A stretch of DNA of 64,000 bases from Aquilaria yunnanensis. Taxonomy: Eukaryota; Streptophyta; Magnoliopsida; Malvales; Thymelaeaceae. The notes beneath the pieces are model-generated. The model saw nothing but the letters and a program-made list of their open reading frames with translations, ran no database searches and was not told where the DNA came from. The stretch covers positions 77,013,992-77,077,991 of the forward strand of contig CM077600.1 in assembly GCA_039654915.1 (NCBI GenBank). The letters are read 5' to 3'. The position numbers and the translations under genes are program-made. This document shows, piece by piece, positions 45,819 to 57,605 of the stretch (its first letter is position 1; each line of letters opens with the position of its first letter).

Positions 45819-46376
45819 CATGCCCCCCTTGGAAAGCTGAAGTTGTATCTTTGGTGCTTGAGCTTTTACAAGCATATCGTGGAACTCTTAGGAGGTGACA
45901 GTCGTCTCAGTTACTATGACTGGACTTTTGACCAAGGTTACCTTTTTTTAAGGAGGGCACCTCTATGGTTCATGATGTCTCCCCTATCCAAGGTAGTTCC
46001 TTCGGCATTAAGTGGTGCTCCTCGCATTTTAGCTGAGGCTTTAATGTTCCCGACGTTGTTCCTTCGGACCGGAGTGCATATTTCCCTTCTGAGTTTTCTA
46101 TTGCCTACCAGTGAATTGTCACATCTTCTGACTAGATAGACGTGTCACCTTAGGAAAGACTCATGCTTGCCAGTGAATTGTCACATCCTCTGACCAGGTA
46201 AACGCATCACTTCAGGCTAGACATGCATAGGTACGTCAACTGTTAGAAGGTGTGCCGTTGTTTCTCGCGTCAGGTGGCGTGTGTCACCAGGCAACTGGCA
46301 AATGGTCACATCCATTATGTCGGCTACGTGCCTTCGCCTGTGAAGGGTCATTATGTCAACAGTTTGCTTGATTGCT
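45819..46376 (-). other. Tat C polypurine tract and 3' non-coding region
   Basis: The polypurine tract (minus strand CTTTCCAAGGGGGGCATG) adjoins the 3' LTR at 45819-45836. The rest is non-coding and holds a 62-bp direct repeat (about 46108-46217, core CCAGTGAATTGTCACATC). It leads into the aORF promoter. Confidence 0.75.
46108..46217. repeat. Direct repeat upstream of C aORF promoter
   Basis: Two copies of a segment beginning CCAGTGAATTGTCACATCYTCTGAC, starting at 46108 and 46170. Confidence 0.8.
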
Positions 46377-46386
46377 CTATATAAAT
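46377..46386 (+). promoter_or_regulatory. TATA box of the antisense aORF of C
   Basis: CTATATAAAT, followed by a pyrimidine-rich leader and the aORF ATG at 46628. It is separate from the LTR promoter and on the opposite strand to gag-pol. F has a matching CTATATAAAG upstream of its aORF. Confidence 0.7.
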
Positions 46387-46627
46387 GCTTCTTCCTCCAG
46401 AGTCCTCCACACTTATCTTTTTTCATCTTCTTTGCTCTCTGATTTTCTCTCCTTTTTTACCTTTTGTTTGGCAGTAGTGCTAGTGGTGGAGTGATTTCCG
46501 ACAACACTTGCGGCGGTCTTCCAAAGTTCCTACGTTGGTCCGAACTAGGTGGGTTCATTTTCGAAGTTTTTTTCTTTTCTCAAAATTTTCTCCTTCATCT
46601 GCCTGAGGTTAGTTTTTCCTCCTGAAC

Positions 46628-49122
46628 ATGTCTTCTCCCCAAGCTAAGGCCTATCCCATTCCTGAGAGTTGGCTTCCCCTAAACTCTCATCCGAGCTGTG
46701 CCACTTTGGAGCAGGACTGGAAGTGGTCGGCCAAATTCTTTCTTCGTTCTTACCCCGTCACCAGGCTACCTAGTCCAGGTATGCCTATTTATGCCCCTTA
46801 GACCAACAAGATCACTGTCTTTCAGGCATAGCTGAAAGCAAGACTCAGGTATCCATGCTCGAAGATGGTTTGCGACTTTTGCCAATTCCATGGCATAGCT
46901 GTGAACCAACTTCCCCCGAACTCCTATTCTTATATAAACACCTTCCTTTGCATGTGTGGGGGTCTTTAAGATAGAGTCCCACTTCATTTTTTTATGCAAT
47001 ATTACAAACTCCACTTCACCCTGAAGGGCGGGTTCTACTTCTTGCTTCCTCGGGGATCTGAGAGCAAGAAATCTACATTCACCTTCAGAATGAAGGACAA
47101 TTGGCAAGGATGGCAAAATAAGTTCTTCTTTCTGAGGTCGATGAGAAATGGAAGGTTATGCCAACCAAATGGGATACGGGGACTTATGATGTTGATGTAG
47201 TGGATCCCAAGAAGCTACTAACTTTGGAGTTAGAAGCCTAGTTCGAAGAATTTGACAGCCATATTCGGACTACTGTGGATTGGGATCTTGAGGTCCCTCC
47301 GCGTTCTTTATACCCTTCCCCATTAGGTGGAATTTTATGACCGAAGAGGTCCTTCGGGAGTTAGGGGTAGTCAAGGAACACATTACCGACAAGGATATGC
47401 TGAAGCCCCTTTTGATGGCAAGAAGGTGTGGTTGGTAAAGCTCCTTCGGGGCGAACTCACATATCTGGCTCTTGAAGAGAATAAGTCCTTTCCTGGATTT
47501 TGTCATTTGTAGCCCTATGTACTTACATTGGTGTTCTTCATTTTGCAGAAATGGGTGACAAGTCCGCTGCTTTCTACAAGAGTCTCTTCTTCGGCTAGGC
47601 CAATAAGGGGGATCATCAAAGAAAGAAGGCGGCATCGAAAAGGAGGAAGGCGCCGGGGGGACCATCTTCGACATCGAAGTCCAAGAAGGCCAAGGAGGAC
47701 TCCCTTCTGCCTCCGCCAGAAGATGCCATGGGGGTGTAGAACCAAACTCCTGTTCGCGCTGACCCACCTTCGAAGCCAGCCATTTGTTCAACTCCCCTCA
47801 GCCCCAGTACTGCTGCAGAGATTTTGGGCACTTCGATCGAGGGTCTTTCAGCTGAAGAACTTGAGGAACACCGAAAGTGGAAAGGCAAAGGTGTTCCCGC
47901 CGAGGTTTTCGACATCAGGGACTCCGAGGGGAAGACGTTGAACTCCCTCTAGGTTTGTACCTTGGCCATTCTTCTATGTGTTTGGGAATTTTTGGTATTT
48001 TAGACCTTTTAGATAAATGGCTAAGGGATAACGTGTTAATGGAACTTCGGAGTGATTTTGCAAAAAAGCAAGCACCTGCTCAGTGGGTGGTGGAGCATGC
48101 TCGGAAGAGGGCTTCGGGATACAAAAATTCTAAGGGACAAGGTGCTGAGGGAGCCCTTCTGGACTTTCACGGAGGACATGGATTTGTTGTCTGAGGATAG
48201 CTAGAAAATGGCTCTTCAGATGGCGAAGGGCATCATGACGAATGCCACGTTCCAGTCCCTCATGGAGAAGTGTCCAAATGAAGAGGTCCTTACCACGAGG
48301 ATGAGTGAACATGCTACCTAAGTAAGCCCTAAACCCTTTAGGACTTACCAAAATTTTCCTAGGTTTTTGTTGGTTTTTAAAGCTCATTTGAAGTCTTTCC
48401 CTTTGTAGCTGTTGGCTTATAGTGGATATTTCCGAGCTTGGGCAACCAAGCAGTCTTCAATCTGAACTTGATCTGAGGAGTCCTTGGCAAAGGCCAAGGA
48501 ACTCTTTGCTAGCCCAATTGTCAAGTTCGGTGAGCTTAATAAGATTACCAAGGAGGAGCTAGCCAACCTTCGGGAGGAGGTGCTGAAGAGCTAGGGGGAG
48601 CTGATTCAAGACTTTTCTATGAAGACGTTTGACCTTAGTGCGAAGGTGATATCTCTGACCTCGGCGAATGGGGCTTTACAAAAGGAAAAGGAGAAAGCCA
48701 TTGGCTATCTTTCAACGACATTTGGTCTTAACTCTGAACTTCAAGTCTAGGTCGATCAGCTAAGGAATGAGAAGAAGAAGAAGAGGAGGAAATTTGAGAA
48801 GGAGGTCGAGGTCCACAAGAAGGAGCTGGAGGACATGAAGGCAGAGAAGGCGAAGTCTGATGAGGTGACTAAGTCCTTTTATCAGGACAGTTTTTGCCTT
48901 GCTTGCCACCAAGTCCTATCCAAGTTTCCTGGCCTCTACCTTTCCTTTTTGGCGGCTCTGGACATTCCTGAAGGACCATCTTCGAAATGGTCAAGGGTGG
49001 AGTTTCTCAACCTCCCCTTTCCTCCACCTTCGGGGACCGAAGCTCGTGATGTTGAAGACGACGTCGAAGGTGATGAAGCCAAAGATGTCGAGGAGCCAAA
49101 AGGTAGCCAGAACCCCGAATAG
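46628..49122 (+). pseudogene. Antisense aORF of C (putative gypsy-type transposon protein)
   Basis: The most complete copy. ATG at 46628 (MSSPQAKAYPIPESW), then the domain known as 'putative gypsy type transposon' (about 46680-47120: CDFCQFHGIAVNQLPPNSY, MQYYKLHFTLKGGFYFLLPR, KFFFLRS), VVDPKKLLTLELEA (about 47200), RSLYPSP (about 47310) and LRRELSYLALEE-like text (about 47450). A likely intron of about 65 bp ends TTTTGCAG before ATGGGTGACAAG (47551). Then a basic RRKAPGGPSS region, LDLLDKWLRDNVLMELRSDF (about 48005), a second likely intron (about 48310-48410, ending TTTGTAG), a coiled coil rich in lysine and glutamate (about 48600-48850) and LSFLAALDIPEGPS ... FPPPSG before the stop. Internal stops and a frameshift near 47135. 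Function unknown; convergent with gag-pol. Confidence 0.85.
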
Positions 49123-49658
49123 GCCTCATTTTTCTTCTTTTCGCTTGTAATCTACCCCTTGTATTTTGTGATGATGTAGTAATGAAATTTCTTTCTTCAC
49201 AAAATTTGGCCAAGTCATTGACTGTTCCTCGGATATTGTCTTCATTCTTCGGCATCGAACTATCTTTGGGGCCTAGGTTTTTTGCGACCATCTTTTGCCA
49301 AGCTTAGGCAAACTTGGACAAGTTACTCGTGGTCCTTTGAAAGCGATGACATTTGGTTTACCATCTTCCATATGTTGCATAGTTTTGCCTTTGAAATTTT
49401 TTCTAAGTATATACACTTACATACTTTAGGAAACAACCTCCATCGTCATTAAACATGTTCAGGGGTGTGCAACCATCTTCGGCAAGGATTGCCCATTTTC
49501 ATAAATGTACCTTCAGAAATAAACATGTTCGGTTTACTCCCTGAAAAGCGAGCATGTTCGGTCAGTGTCCTTGGGAAAAGATTTATAATTTTATACTTAC
49601 ACCCTTGAAAATAACCATGTTTGGTTAGTCACCTTCAGTAAGGATTTGTACAATTCTT
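49123..49658. repeat. Spacer between aORF and pol of C, degenerate repeats
   Basis: About five copies of the ACCATGTTCGGTTTAC-type motif between 49280 and 49640, mixed with TTTTTCTAAGTATA pieces. No coding sequence. Confidence 0.7.
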
Positions 49659-52600
49659 CTAAGTGTAGAATTTTTTCGAAGAGTTTGGATGCCATGTATT
49701 TTTCAATTCTCCACCTTCAGCATCACTGGGCTTGTAGACTCCCGGGCAAACTTCCTCGAGGACTAAGTAAGGTCCATGCCAGTTTGCCTGAAGTACTCCG
49801 TAAGATGGCCTTCGGGCTTCAATTCAGCCTTTTGGAGAACAAGGTCCCCTTTCTTGATTCCTTTATGCCTGAGATGCAAGTTTGTAGCAATAACTACTCT
49901 CTAGTAAAAAGCTTTTCTTCTGATCTCGGCCATCTTTCTGTGCTCATCGACTGAGGTTGTTCCCTTCTTCGTCAAATACCTGTATCCTCGTGGATAATTG
50001 TACAATCTTGACAAGGGTAATGGCCTTCGTGCCAAAGATGAGTGAGAAGTGTGTCTCACCTGTGGCCCTTCTGGGAGTTGTTCGATAGCTCCACAGCACA
50101 CTCGGAAGCTCTCCTAGCCATTTTCCCATTGCTTCTTTCAACCTTTTTTTTAGGCCATCTTTAATCGTTCTGTTGGACACTTCAGCTTGTCCATTGCTCA
50201 GGGGATGGGCCACCGGCATGAAGTACAACCTTATTTCAAGGTCGGTTGTGAATTCCTGGAACCCCTTATTAGTACACTGGGAACCATTATCAACTATTAT
50301 CATCCTCGGCACGCCAAATCTACATATGATGCTCTTCCAGACAAATCTTTGTATGTCCGTTGCCAATATTGCTACTAAAGGCTATGCCTCGATCCACTTG
50401 GTGAAGTAGTATACTGCACTACGCAAAACATCACTCCTCCTGGAGCTGTTGGGAGAGGTCTGATGAGGTCAATACCCCAAACAGCGAAGGGGCGAGGGTA
50501 GTTTGCCGAAGTTATGACTTCCAAGGGTAGTCTCTGGATAGGAGTGTGTCTCCTGCAGATGTCACATTTTTGGACGAACTCGCGTCCTTCCTCAAGGTAG
50601 GCCAAAAGTATCCTTGGCAAAGTAGTACCCTGGCAAGGGCATCAGTTCCTATGTGAGAACCGCAAGTCCCCTCATGGACTTCATTGAGGACTGTCTAAAT
50701 GTCATCTTCACTGACACACCTCTGTAACAGACTTGCGTACCCTTGTTGGTACAGTTCTTCCCCAATCAAGAAGTATCTTCTTGAGCACTTTTGCACTTTT
50801 GCGGCTTCAAGAGGATCTTCGGGAAGTTCCGAGGTTGTGAGGTATTTCTTGATAAGGTCTTTCCACCATTTGCCCAAGGTTGTCATGCACATTATCGCTA
50901 TACTTGGCTGATACAGTACTTCAGTGGACTCTTTTGATTTGGCCAAAGTATCTACTTCCATATTATTTCACTAAGGTATATTTTCTATATGTACCGTGTC
51001 AAACTCCAGGATGACCTTTTTCAAAAGATCACGGTACTTTGCCAAGTTTGGGTCCTTTGCAGCACAGTAGTCCCCCGTCATCTGTCATACCACTAACTGA
51101 GAATTGCTATGCGCCTTCAGATTCCTTACACCAACTTTTTTTTCCAGTCGTAAGCCTGCTATAAGGGCTTCATATTCCATGACCTTGTTGGTGCCATTGA
51201 ATCAAAATTTGATGGCCTTCCTGGCTTCTATACCCTCGAGACCGCGGAGGATTACACCAGCTCCTTGGTGTTTGGAATCGAAGGCTCAACCAACAAAGAG
51301 TTTCCACTCAAATTCATCTTTTTCGAGGTCTCTCGAGGTATCCTCAGTTTTTGGAACTTCGACGATGAAGTCTGCCAATGCTTGGGCCTTTATTGCACTT
51401 CTCAGCTCATAGGTGATGTCATATTCACCGAGCTCAATGCACCATTTTGACAATCTTCCCAAGTGGTCTACCTTTCTCATCACATCTCGAAGAGGTAGGT
51501 TACTTCAGACCGTGATAGGATGCCCTTGGAAGTAAGGTCGCAACCTTCTACTTGCCAGTACTAGGGTGTAGATGGCCTTCTGCAGAAAAGGGTACCTAAC
51601 TTCGGCACCATGCAGGGACTTACTCACATGGTACACTGGCCATTGTTTTCCTCCCTCTTCTTTTACTAGGACCGAGCTTACTACCTTTTCAGTGACGGTG
51701 AGGTAGAGGATGAGAGGTTCTCCCTCCCACGGCTGCCGAAGTGTCGAAAGATGGGTTAGGTAGCTTTTGAGCTCATCCCCAGCTTTTTGGCTATCTTCAT
51801 TCCAAGGGTTTTCTTTACGACTAAAGTCATCTTCATTTTTTGCTACTTTGGTAGTACTTTTGAAGAGTGGTTGGCTCCTATCCCCATATCTGGAGATGAA
51901 TCTGATGAGGCCCATGATTCTACCGGTGAGTCTTTGCACGTCCTTGGTCATAGTGGGAGTTCAGAAGCCGAGCAGGCCTTGACCTTTTCTGGGTTGGCAT
52001 CGATACCTTTTTCTAATACCATGAATCCGAGGAACTTGCCTGCATTCACCCCAAATACGCACTTCTCAGGGTCTGAATTCCCGAAGTCGGTGGAATGTTT
52101 CCTCTAAGTCAAGGATATGACTACTAGGCAGTTTGCTCTTAACTATCATATCGTCAACATATACTTCCGTATTTCTCCCAATTTGGTAGTTGAGCACTCT
52201 CTTCATCAGGCTTTAGTGTATGGCCCCTGCGTTCTTAAGGCTGAAGGGCATTCTGATGTAGCAGTAGGCCCAGACTTTGGTGATGAAGGTGATTTTCTCC
52301 TCATCTTCAGGATCCATCCGAATTTGATGTTATCCACTGAAGGCGTCAAGGAGGCTTAGCAGACCATATTTGGCGGTTGAGTCCACCAATTGATCTATTG
52401 GTGGGAGAGGATATGAATCCTTGGGGTAGGCATCATTTACATTTCAAAAGTTGATGCACATTCGGAGTTTATCACTCCCTTCCTTTGTTGCAATGACAAC
52501 ATTGCTAAGCCATTCGGGGTACCTGATCTCTCTTCTTACACCTGCCTCCGTTAGCCATTGAACTTCAGCTCTAATGAAGTTGTTCTTATACGCCGAGAGG

Positions 52601-53290
52601 CTACGCTTTTTCTGTCGAACAGGCTTCACCTCTGGGCGCACTTTAAGGCTTTGTTGAATTATCTGAGGGTCTACCCCAGGCATGTCCTTCAGAGAGTAGG
52701 CAAACAGATCTTTGTTCATTAATAGAAAAGATACAAGTTTTTTATTGTCACCTTTTGGCCAGTTGTTTCCCTACTCGGGTACTTCGGCTTAGGACAAGTT
52801 CTACATCCTCTGTTTCTATTTTTTCAAAGTCACCTACTCCTTCTCTTGTTGCCCCTTCAGCGAGTATGCTCTTTTCTTCCGTAGTCTGTGTATGAACTTT
52901 CATTGGACTTTGTCTCACCATCACGAAGACTTTGTCCCCTTCCTTCATGCCGAAGGTGACTGTTAGGCATTTCACATCTGGACGAATGTGGTGATTTCCT
53001 TATGTCTGCCTTCCTAGGATGGAATTGTATCAAGAAGGGACATCTACGACAATGAACCTTGTCATTGTGGAGCCAAAGAGCTCTTTGTTATCCTGAACTG
53101 AAGTTTCCCTTAGCATCAAGGGCAGATCAATCCACCCGAGCACAGGGAGTTCGAAGGGACCTACACCGAACGTAGGGGAAGTAACGAGTTTGAGAAAACC
53201 CTTGGAGATGCCCAAGTTTGACATTAGGTGGGAGATCATAATGTTGAAATTGGAACCATCATCAATGAGCACTCTTTTGACGTCCCAACT
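49659..53290 (-). pseudogene. pol: Tat C pol, from protease onward
   Basis: Minus strand. Begins WDVKRVLIDDGSNFN (about 53280), cut from its upstream part by the solo LTR. SPTFGVGPFELPVL (about 53180), RT (LRMCINF, about 52450; [14 protein letters not shown] about 52245; VYVDDMIV about 52160), connection and thumb (TKDVQRLTGRIMGLIRFISRYGD, 51950), first RNase H (KSLHGAEVRYPFLQK about 51620), second archaeal-type RNase H (about 51310-50950, broken by stops), integrase zinc finger (CDICRRH, about 50580), core (GIDLIRPLP about 50490; DNGSQ about 50290; PLSNGQAEVSN about 50205) and a C-terminal module with a stop at 49659. Many stops (about 51490, 51000, 52440, 52740). Confidence 0.88.
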
Positions 53291-53295
53291 CCCTA
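53291..53295. repeat. Target-site duplication of the solo LTR-S, left copy (cccta)
   Basis: cccta at 53291-53295 and at 55779-55783. Removing the insert restores the Tat codons R-I-G-S-W-D. Confidence 0.93.
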
Positions 53296-55778
53296 TGTTA
53301 CCACCTCACAAAAATGGGAGAATTACATGTCATAATGGCTAAAAACCATTATATTGTGTAATTCTCACCACAGTGATTGAAGCGTGGGGGGTAAAAGGCA
53401 TGATCAACCCCTCCTTAAAGGTGTTCCAAGTTGGTAACTTGGCCCCCAAGAAAAGCCTAAAGGATTGGTTGTTTGTCAAGCAACCTATGGACTTTTTTGT
53501 AAGGTTTTGGAAATTCAGGTACTCAATTGCAAAACTCTCAAGAAAGAGACTTGGAAAGTTATGGGAAGGATATAAATGGTATGAAAGTACTATTGGAGGA
53601 CCAAATTTCTCATGAAACACAAGTTTGGATAAAGGAAACACTAAAGGCAATAAAGACCTAAATGTCCTAGTGTAAACCTTAAGGTGTTCAAGCTTTTGAC
53701 TTAAGTTTAAGGGTGGAATTGTGGGGTTATTCCACCATGGGGGAGGCAACCAAGACTTGATAATTAGTCAAAAATGTTGGGCACATGTGTACCAATGATT
53801 TTAAGACAAAGAAACCATAATTAGTGAGAAGGAAAATGATGTAAAACAAGGTTAAGCTTGTTAAGTGTATTTTGGTGCCCTTAAGCTCATTTAAGGCCAT
53901 TTAAGTGGCCAAATCACTTATCCCTCTCTCATTTTCATCCTCCCCTAGCCCAAGAACATAGCCATACTTCCTCCATAGCCACCACACCTTCAAACTTGCA
54001 ATTGATTGGAATTGAAGGCAAAAGGAAGCAATTGGAAGCAAACAAGAGCTATTTCTTGCATACTTCAAGGATCAAGCTTGATTTTTGGCCTACCCACTTT
54101 GGTAAGGGTTCTCTTGCTCTCATGGTTTGTTTTCTATATTTTCAAACATCCATGGAGCTATGGCTAATCTTGGAAGAGTGCCATGAGCTTGATGAATCAA
54201 GCTTATTGAGGGGAGTGCACTTAATGAAGGTTTTGTGACCTATTGTCAAGTGCACAAAGATGGCAGTAAAATGAGGGTTTCTAGAGCCCACAATTTGTGC
54301 TAACTAGTTTTAAAATCCTCCTAAGACCAAGCATTAGCTTGAGGAGGGCTGCCATAGTGATTTGGTTATGTTTATTATGTGTTTTATGGACGAGCCTATG
54401 GTATATGTTGCTGCCACATTTCATGTGTTTGTTGTTTGTGTTTGGCTGCTGCATTTAGTTGCTATATCTTGTATATATGCATTGTGATTTTTGTGTTTTA
54501 GTGTATTTGGATGCAGGTTTTAATGATGGTTACATTGACTATTGAATCCAAGTGCCACCCTTACTAAGTTTCTCAATGAAACTTACTCCCCTCAATTCTG
54601 TCATTTTAGGTCGAGTTGAAAGATCGCCTTCAAACTAACCTTTGTGGTTTGAGTTTTAATCTAAAATTTAAGGTACATTAACTTCCATATGTTTAGTTAT
54701 GATCTCAAAAGTTGGGTGATTTTAGGAGCACATTTGGTATTTTTAATGGTGGTACTTATTGTGTTGTGCAGCAGTTGTCCAGCATCCTGTTTTTGGAGTC
54801 CATTGTGTCTCAAGACCTCCTATAACCTAGGTGCATATTTAGCTTAGTTAAGACCATATTGTAGTGCATGTATGCATGTACATGTAGTGTATGTAAAATA
54901 AGACAAGTATGTGAACATTTGAGTAATGTTTTGGCTATGTAAGTGATGTGGTGCAAAGTTGCCTAAGTGTGAATGATGGGCTACTTGCTTATAAATTCTA
55001 GTTTGACCGCATAAAGTTGTTAAAAGAAAGGGAATGTAATTCATATGTGTAATGGACATATATGGGATAGCCTTGGAGGCCTTTCCCCTTGTGAATGAAG
55101 TGTTTGCATGGTTTGGAAAAATTGTATGGGCAAAATGGTCCAAAAGTTGCCAGAATTTTGACTATGGACATAATGTTTAATATCTCTCTATCTAGAATGA
55201 ATCTTGGTATGAAATTTCGACCACACCTAGAGGACATCTAGATGGTTAACTGGGATTTTGAATTTCTGGATTTAGAGCCCTGAACACAAAGAGATGACAT
55301 TGCAAAATTTGCTGAGTTACTGTTCATTCGGTCACAATTTTATAACCAATTTAAAAAATCCATAACTTGGTCTATAGGTGGGCTATTGATGTAAAAAAAA
55401 GTTTCTTGGTTTTCTCTAAGTCTTTACTTGATAATGGAGTAAAGAAAATAGGGGGATATGTGGCTAGAATGATATAGTTTATTAGTGGAAGTTACAGGTG
55501 CAGTAGTTGGCCAGGAGAACTTAACAAGATTGCCTAATGTGTGGAAGCCAAAACTAAGAGTTATGCTAGTGTTTCCCATCTTGGCTACCATAGTGTGCAT
55601 AAATGTAAATATGTGTGTTATCATTAGACCAATATGCATGTATTTACATAGTGCTTAAGAGGGTCACTTGAGTTGTACACTAGGGGTGTTGTTTTGATGA
55701 CCTACAGGACAGACCAAACCTGGGAGCTTTAATGCATAGTTTTGGCACCATAACTGGACTACCCCGAAATGGGTAACA
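53296..55778 (+). mobile_element. LTR-S: complete solo LTR (2483 bp) of an unidentified family
   Basis: Begins TGTTACCACCTCAC, ends GAAATGGGTAACA, with a 5-bp duplication and no protein domain. TG...CA ends and 5-bp duplication fit an LTR. Length and TGTTAC start resemble Tekay-type chromoviral LTRs, so a chromovirus solo LTR is my best guess. It includes a pyrimidine-rich, leader-like stretch (about 53920-54100) and a splice-donor-like GGTAAGGGTTC (about 54099). Two truncated relatives lie at 30478-32500 and 33740-35053. The ends are also short inverted repeats (TGTTACC/GGGTAACA). ORFs inside match nothing I recognise. Confidence 0.8.
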
Positions 55779-55783
55779 CCCTA

Positions 55784-57605
55784 TCCTTGCCATGATTAGG
55801 AGGGGGTCATCGTGAGGGAACTTCACGGTAGACCCATCTTTCCAAACAAGCTTGTTTGCTAGGTTTCCGAACTCCATCATTGAGATTTCCTAGAGTTTCC
55901 TTTTACTATCGGCTGAGGGTATCCCAGTAATGATTGTCTGGATTTCTCCCGCTACGGGTGGTGGATGCTTTATGGGACTTCGGTTCCAACGTCGGTCAGA
56001 ATCGTAGTCCTCATCTTCCCCTTTCCTTTCCGCTTTTCATCTTCCTTTAGGGGACGGCATTCGCAGGTATCGTCGTACCTGGCCTTGTTTGATCAGAGAT
56101 TCAATGTACTTTTTCAGTTGGAAGCAGTCCTCGGTGTCGTGCCCATGGTCTCAGTGAAATTGGCAAAGCTTCTTCAAGTTCTTCTTATTTTCTGAGGCCA
56201 TGGCCTTCGAGCGTTGGATAGTAGTCCCTTGCCTTTCCATGGCCATCAGTATGCTTGTCCTTGTGGTGTTCAAGGGAGTGAACGACACTGGCCTCTTCCC
56301 TCTCTGCTTCCAAGGTCTGCCTCTACCATCAGTCGGATACTGAGGTTGCTGAGCCTGACCCTCGAGGAGATTGTAATCAGACTTCGGTCCTCCCATTCGC
56401 AGTTCTTTAATGGTCATGTGCTGTTCTACCCTTCGGTAGAATTCACCGAGGGTATCAGGGTGATCTTTGGAGAACTCGTAGAAGAGTTGTGAATCTCTCC
56501 GAAGTCCCCTGATCATTGCAAGGATGCGGATTTTGGGGCAGAAGTCAGGCATGCTCAGCGCTTCTCGGTTGAACCTCTCAACATAGTCCTGAATGGTCTC
56601 CCCATTCTTTTGGGCTATGTCAAACATTTGGATGGGCATCTTCGCCGTCAGTCTACTTCCGATGAACTACTGGGTGTATGCGGCAGATAACTCCTGGAAA
56701 CACATTATGATTCCTGGAGCCAGGGAGTTATACGACGCAGTTGCGGGCCTTGCAAGAGTGACTTCGAAGCATTTGTAGAGGGTAGCATCATCTACCCTAT
56801 GCAACACCATACTGCGCCTATACTTCATCAAGTGAGCTTGGGGGTCACTACGTCCATCATATGTTTCCAAGTGTGGTACTCGAAAGTCAGTCGGCATAGG
56901 TGCCTCTACCACTGCACGGATGAAGGGTGACTCTTCTCCTGTGAATGTCTTCGACAACCTCGACCAAATAGGCTTTCGAGAGATCTATCTTTCTACCTTT
57001 TTCAACCTCTCTAGGATCTTTTCCATGAGGGTGGTAGGACTGTCTTCCGCTCGCTGTCTAATGGTTGCCAGCAACGGAGAGCAATGTCTCCTTTTTGGAG
57101 AGTAACTTCGTTGGCGTGGGGACTGAAACCTCTCGTATGGGGATGGACTTCACTGACAGGAAGTCCTAGGTTCTTTTGACATTATTTCTCCCATGCAACG
57201 TTCTCTAGAGGGTACATTCTCCGTTGAAGACTCATCGTGAGAGCCCTTGCTTCCGGAGCTCTGGCGGGGTAACTTTTGGCCCCTCTCCTGCCGAGTGCTA
57301 GAAGAAGGTGCCTTTCCCCCGGTAGGTGGTTGTGACCACCTTTGGTTGAGCTATTGGGTCATTTCAGCCACAATAGAGCGCTGAAAGTCCCCCAGAAAGC
57401 TCATCATGACCATTAGAGGATGTTCATCCTCAGGCAAAGAAGTCTCTACCGTAGGTTGTTCAGTCGCTGCTGGAGCTTCTGATGCAGACTGGGACATCGG
57501 GTATCCCTTGTCCTTCGGAAGACGGGTCTCAACAACGGCAACTTGAGAGGGAGTTCCCACAGATGACGCCAAATGATACTCGTCGGCATCCTTGTTGTAT
57601 GATAT
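55784..57605 (-). pseudogene. gag: Tat C gag and protease entry
   Basis: The start codon position inside the LTR (57605) reads ATA instead of ATG (ISYNKDADEYH). An earlier ATG at 57662 is open but lies deeper in the LTR. The frame crosses the primer-binding site as HLASSVGT. The capsid part shows FRVPHLETYDGRSDPQAH (about 56885), DDATLYKCFEVTLARPATASYNS (about 56790), then after a stop MFDIAQKNGETIQDYVERF (about 56630). The zinc finger is CQFH ... HDTEDCFQLKKYIE (about 56160), with a stop just after the first CQFH. It ends PLLIMARIG (about 55800), where the solo LTR sits. Confidence 0.87.

Noticed and set aside
53296..55778. LTR-S as a non-autonomous DNA transposon with inverted ends TGTTACC/GGGTAACA
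   Set aside because: TG...CA termini, 5-bp duplication, length and leader-like features fit a solo LTR better. Not fully excluded.
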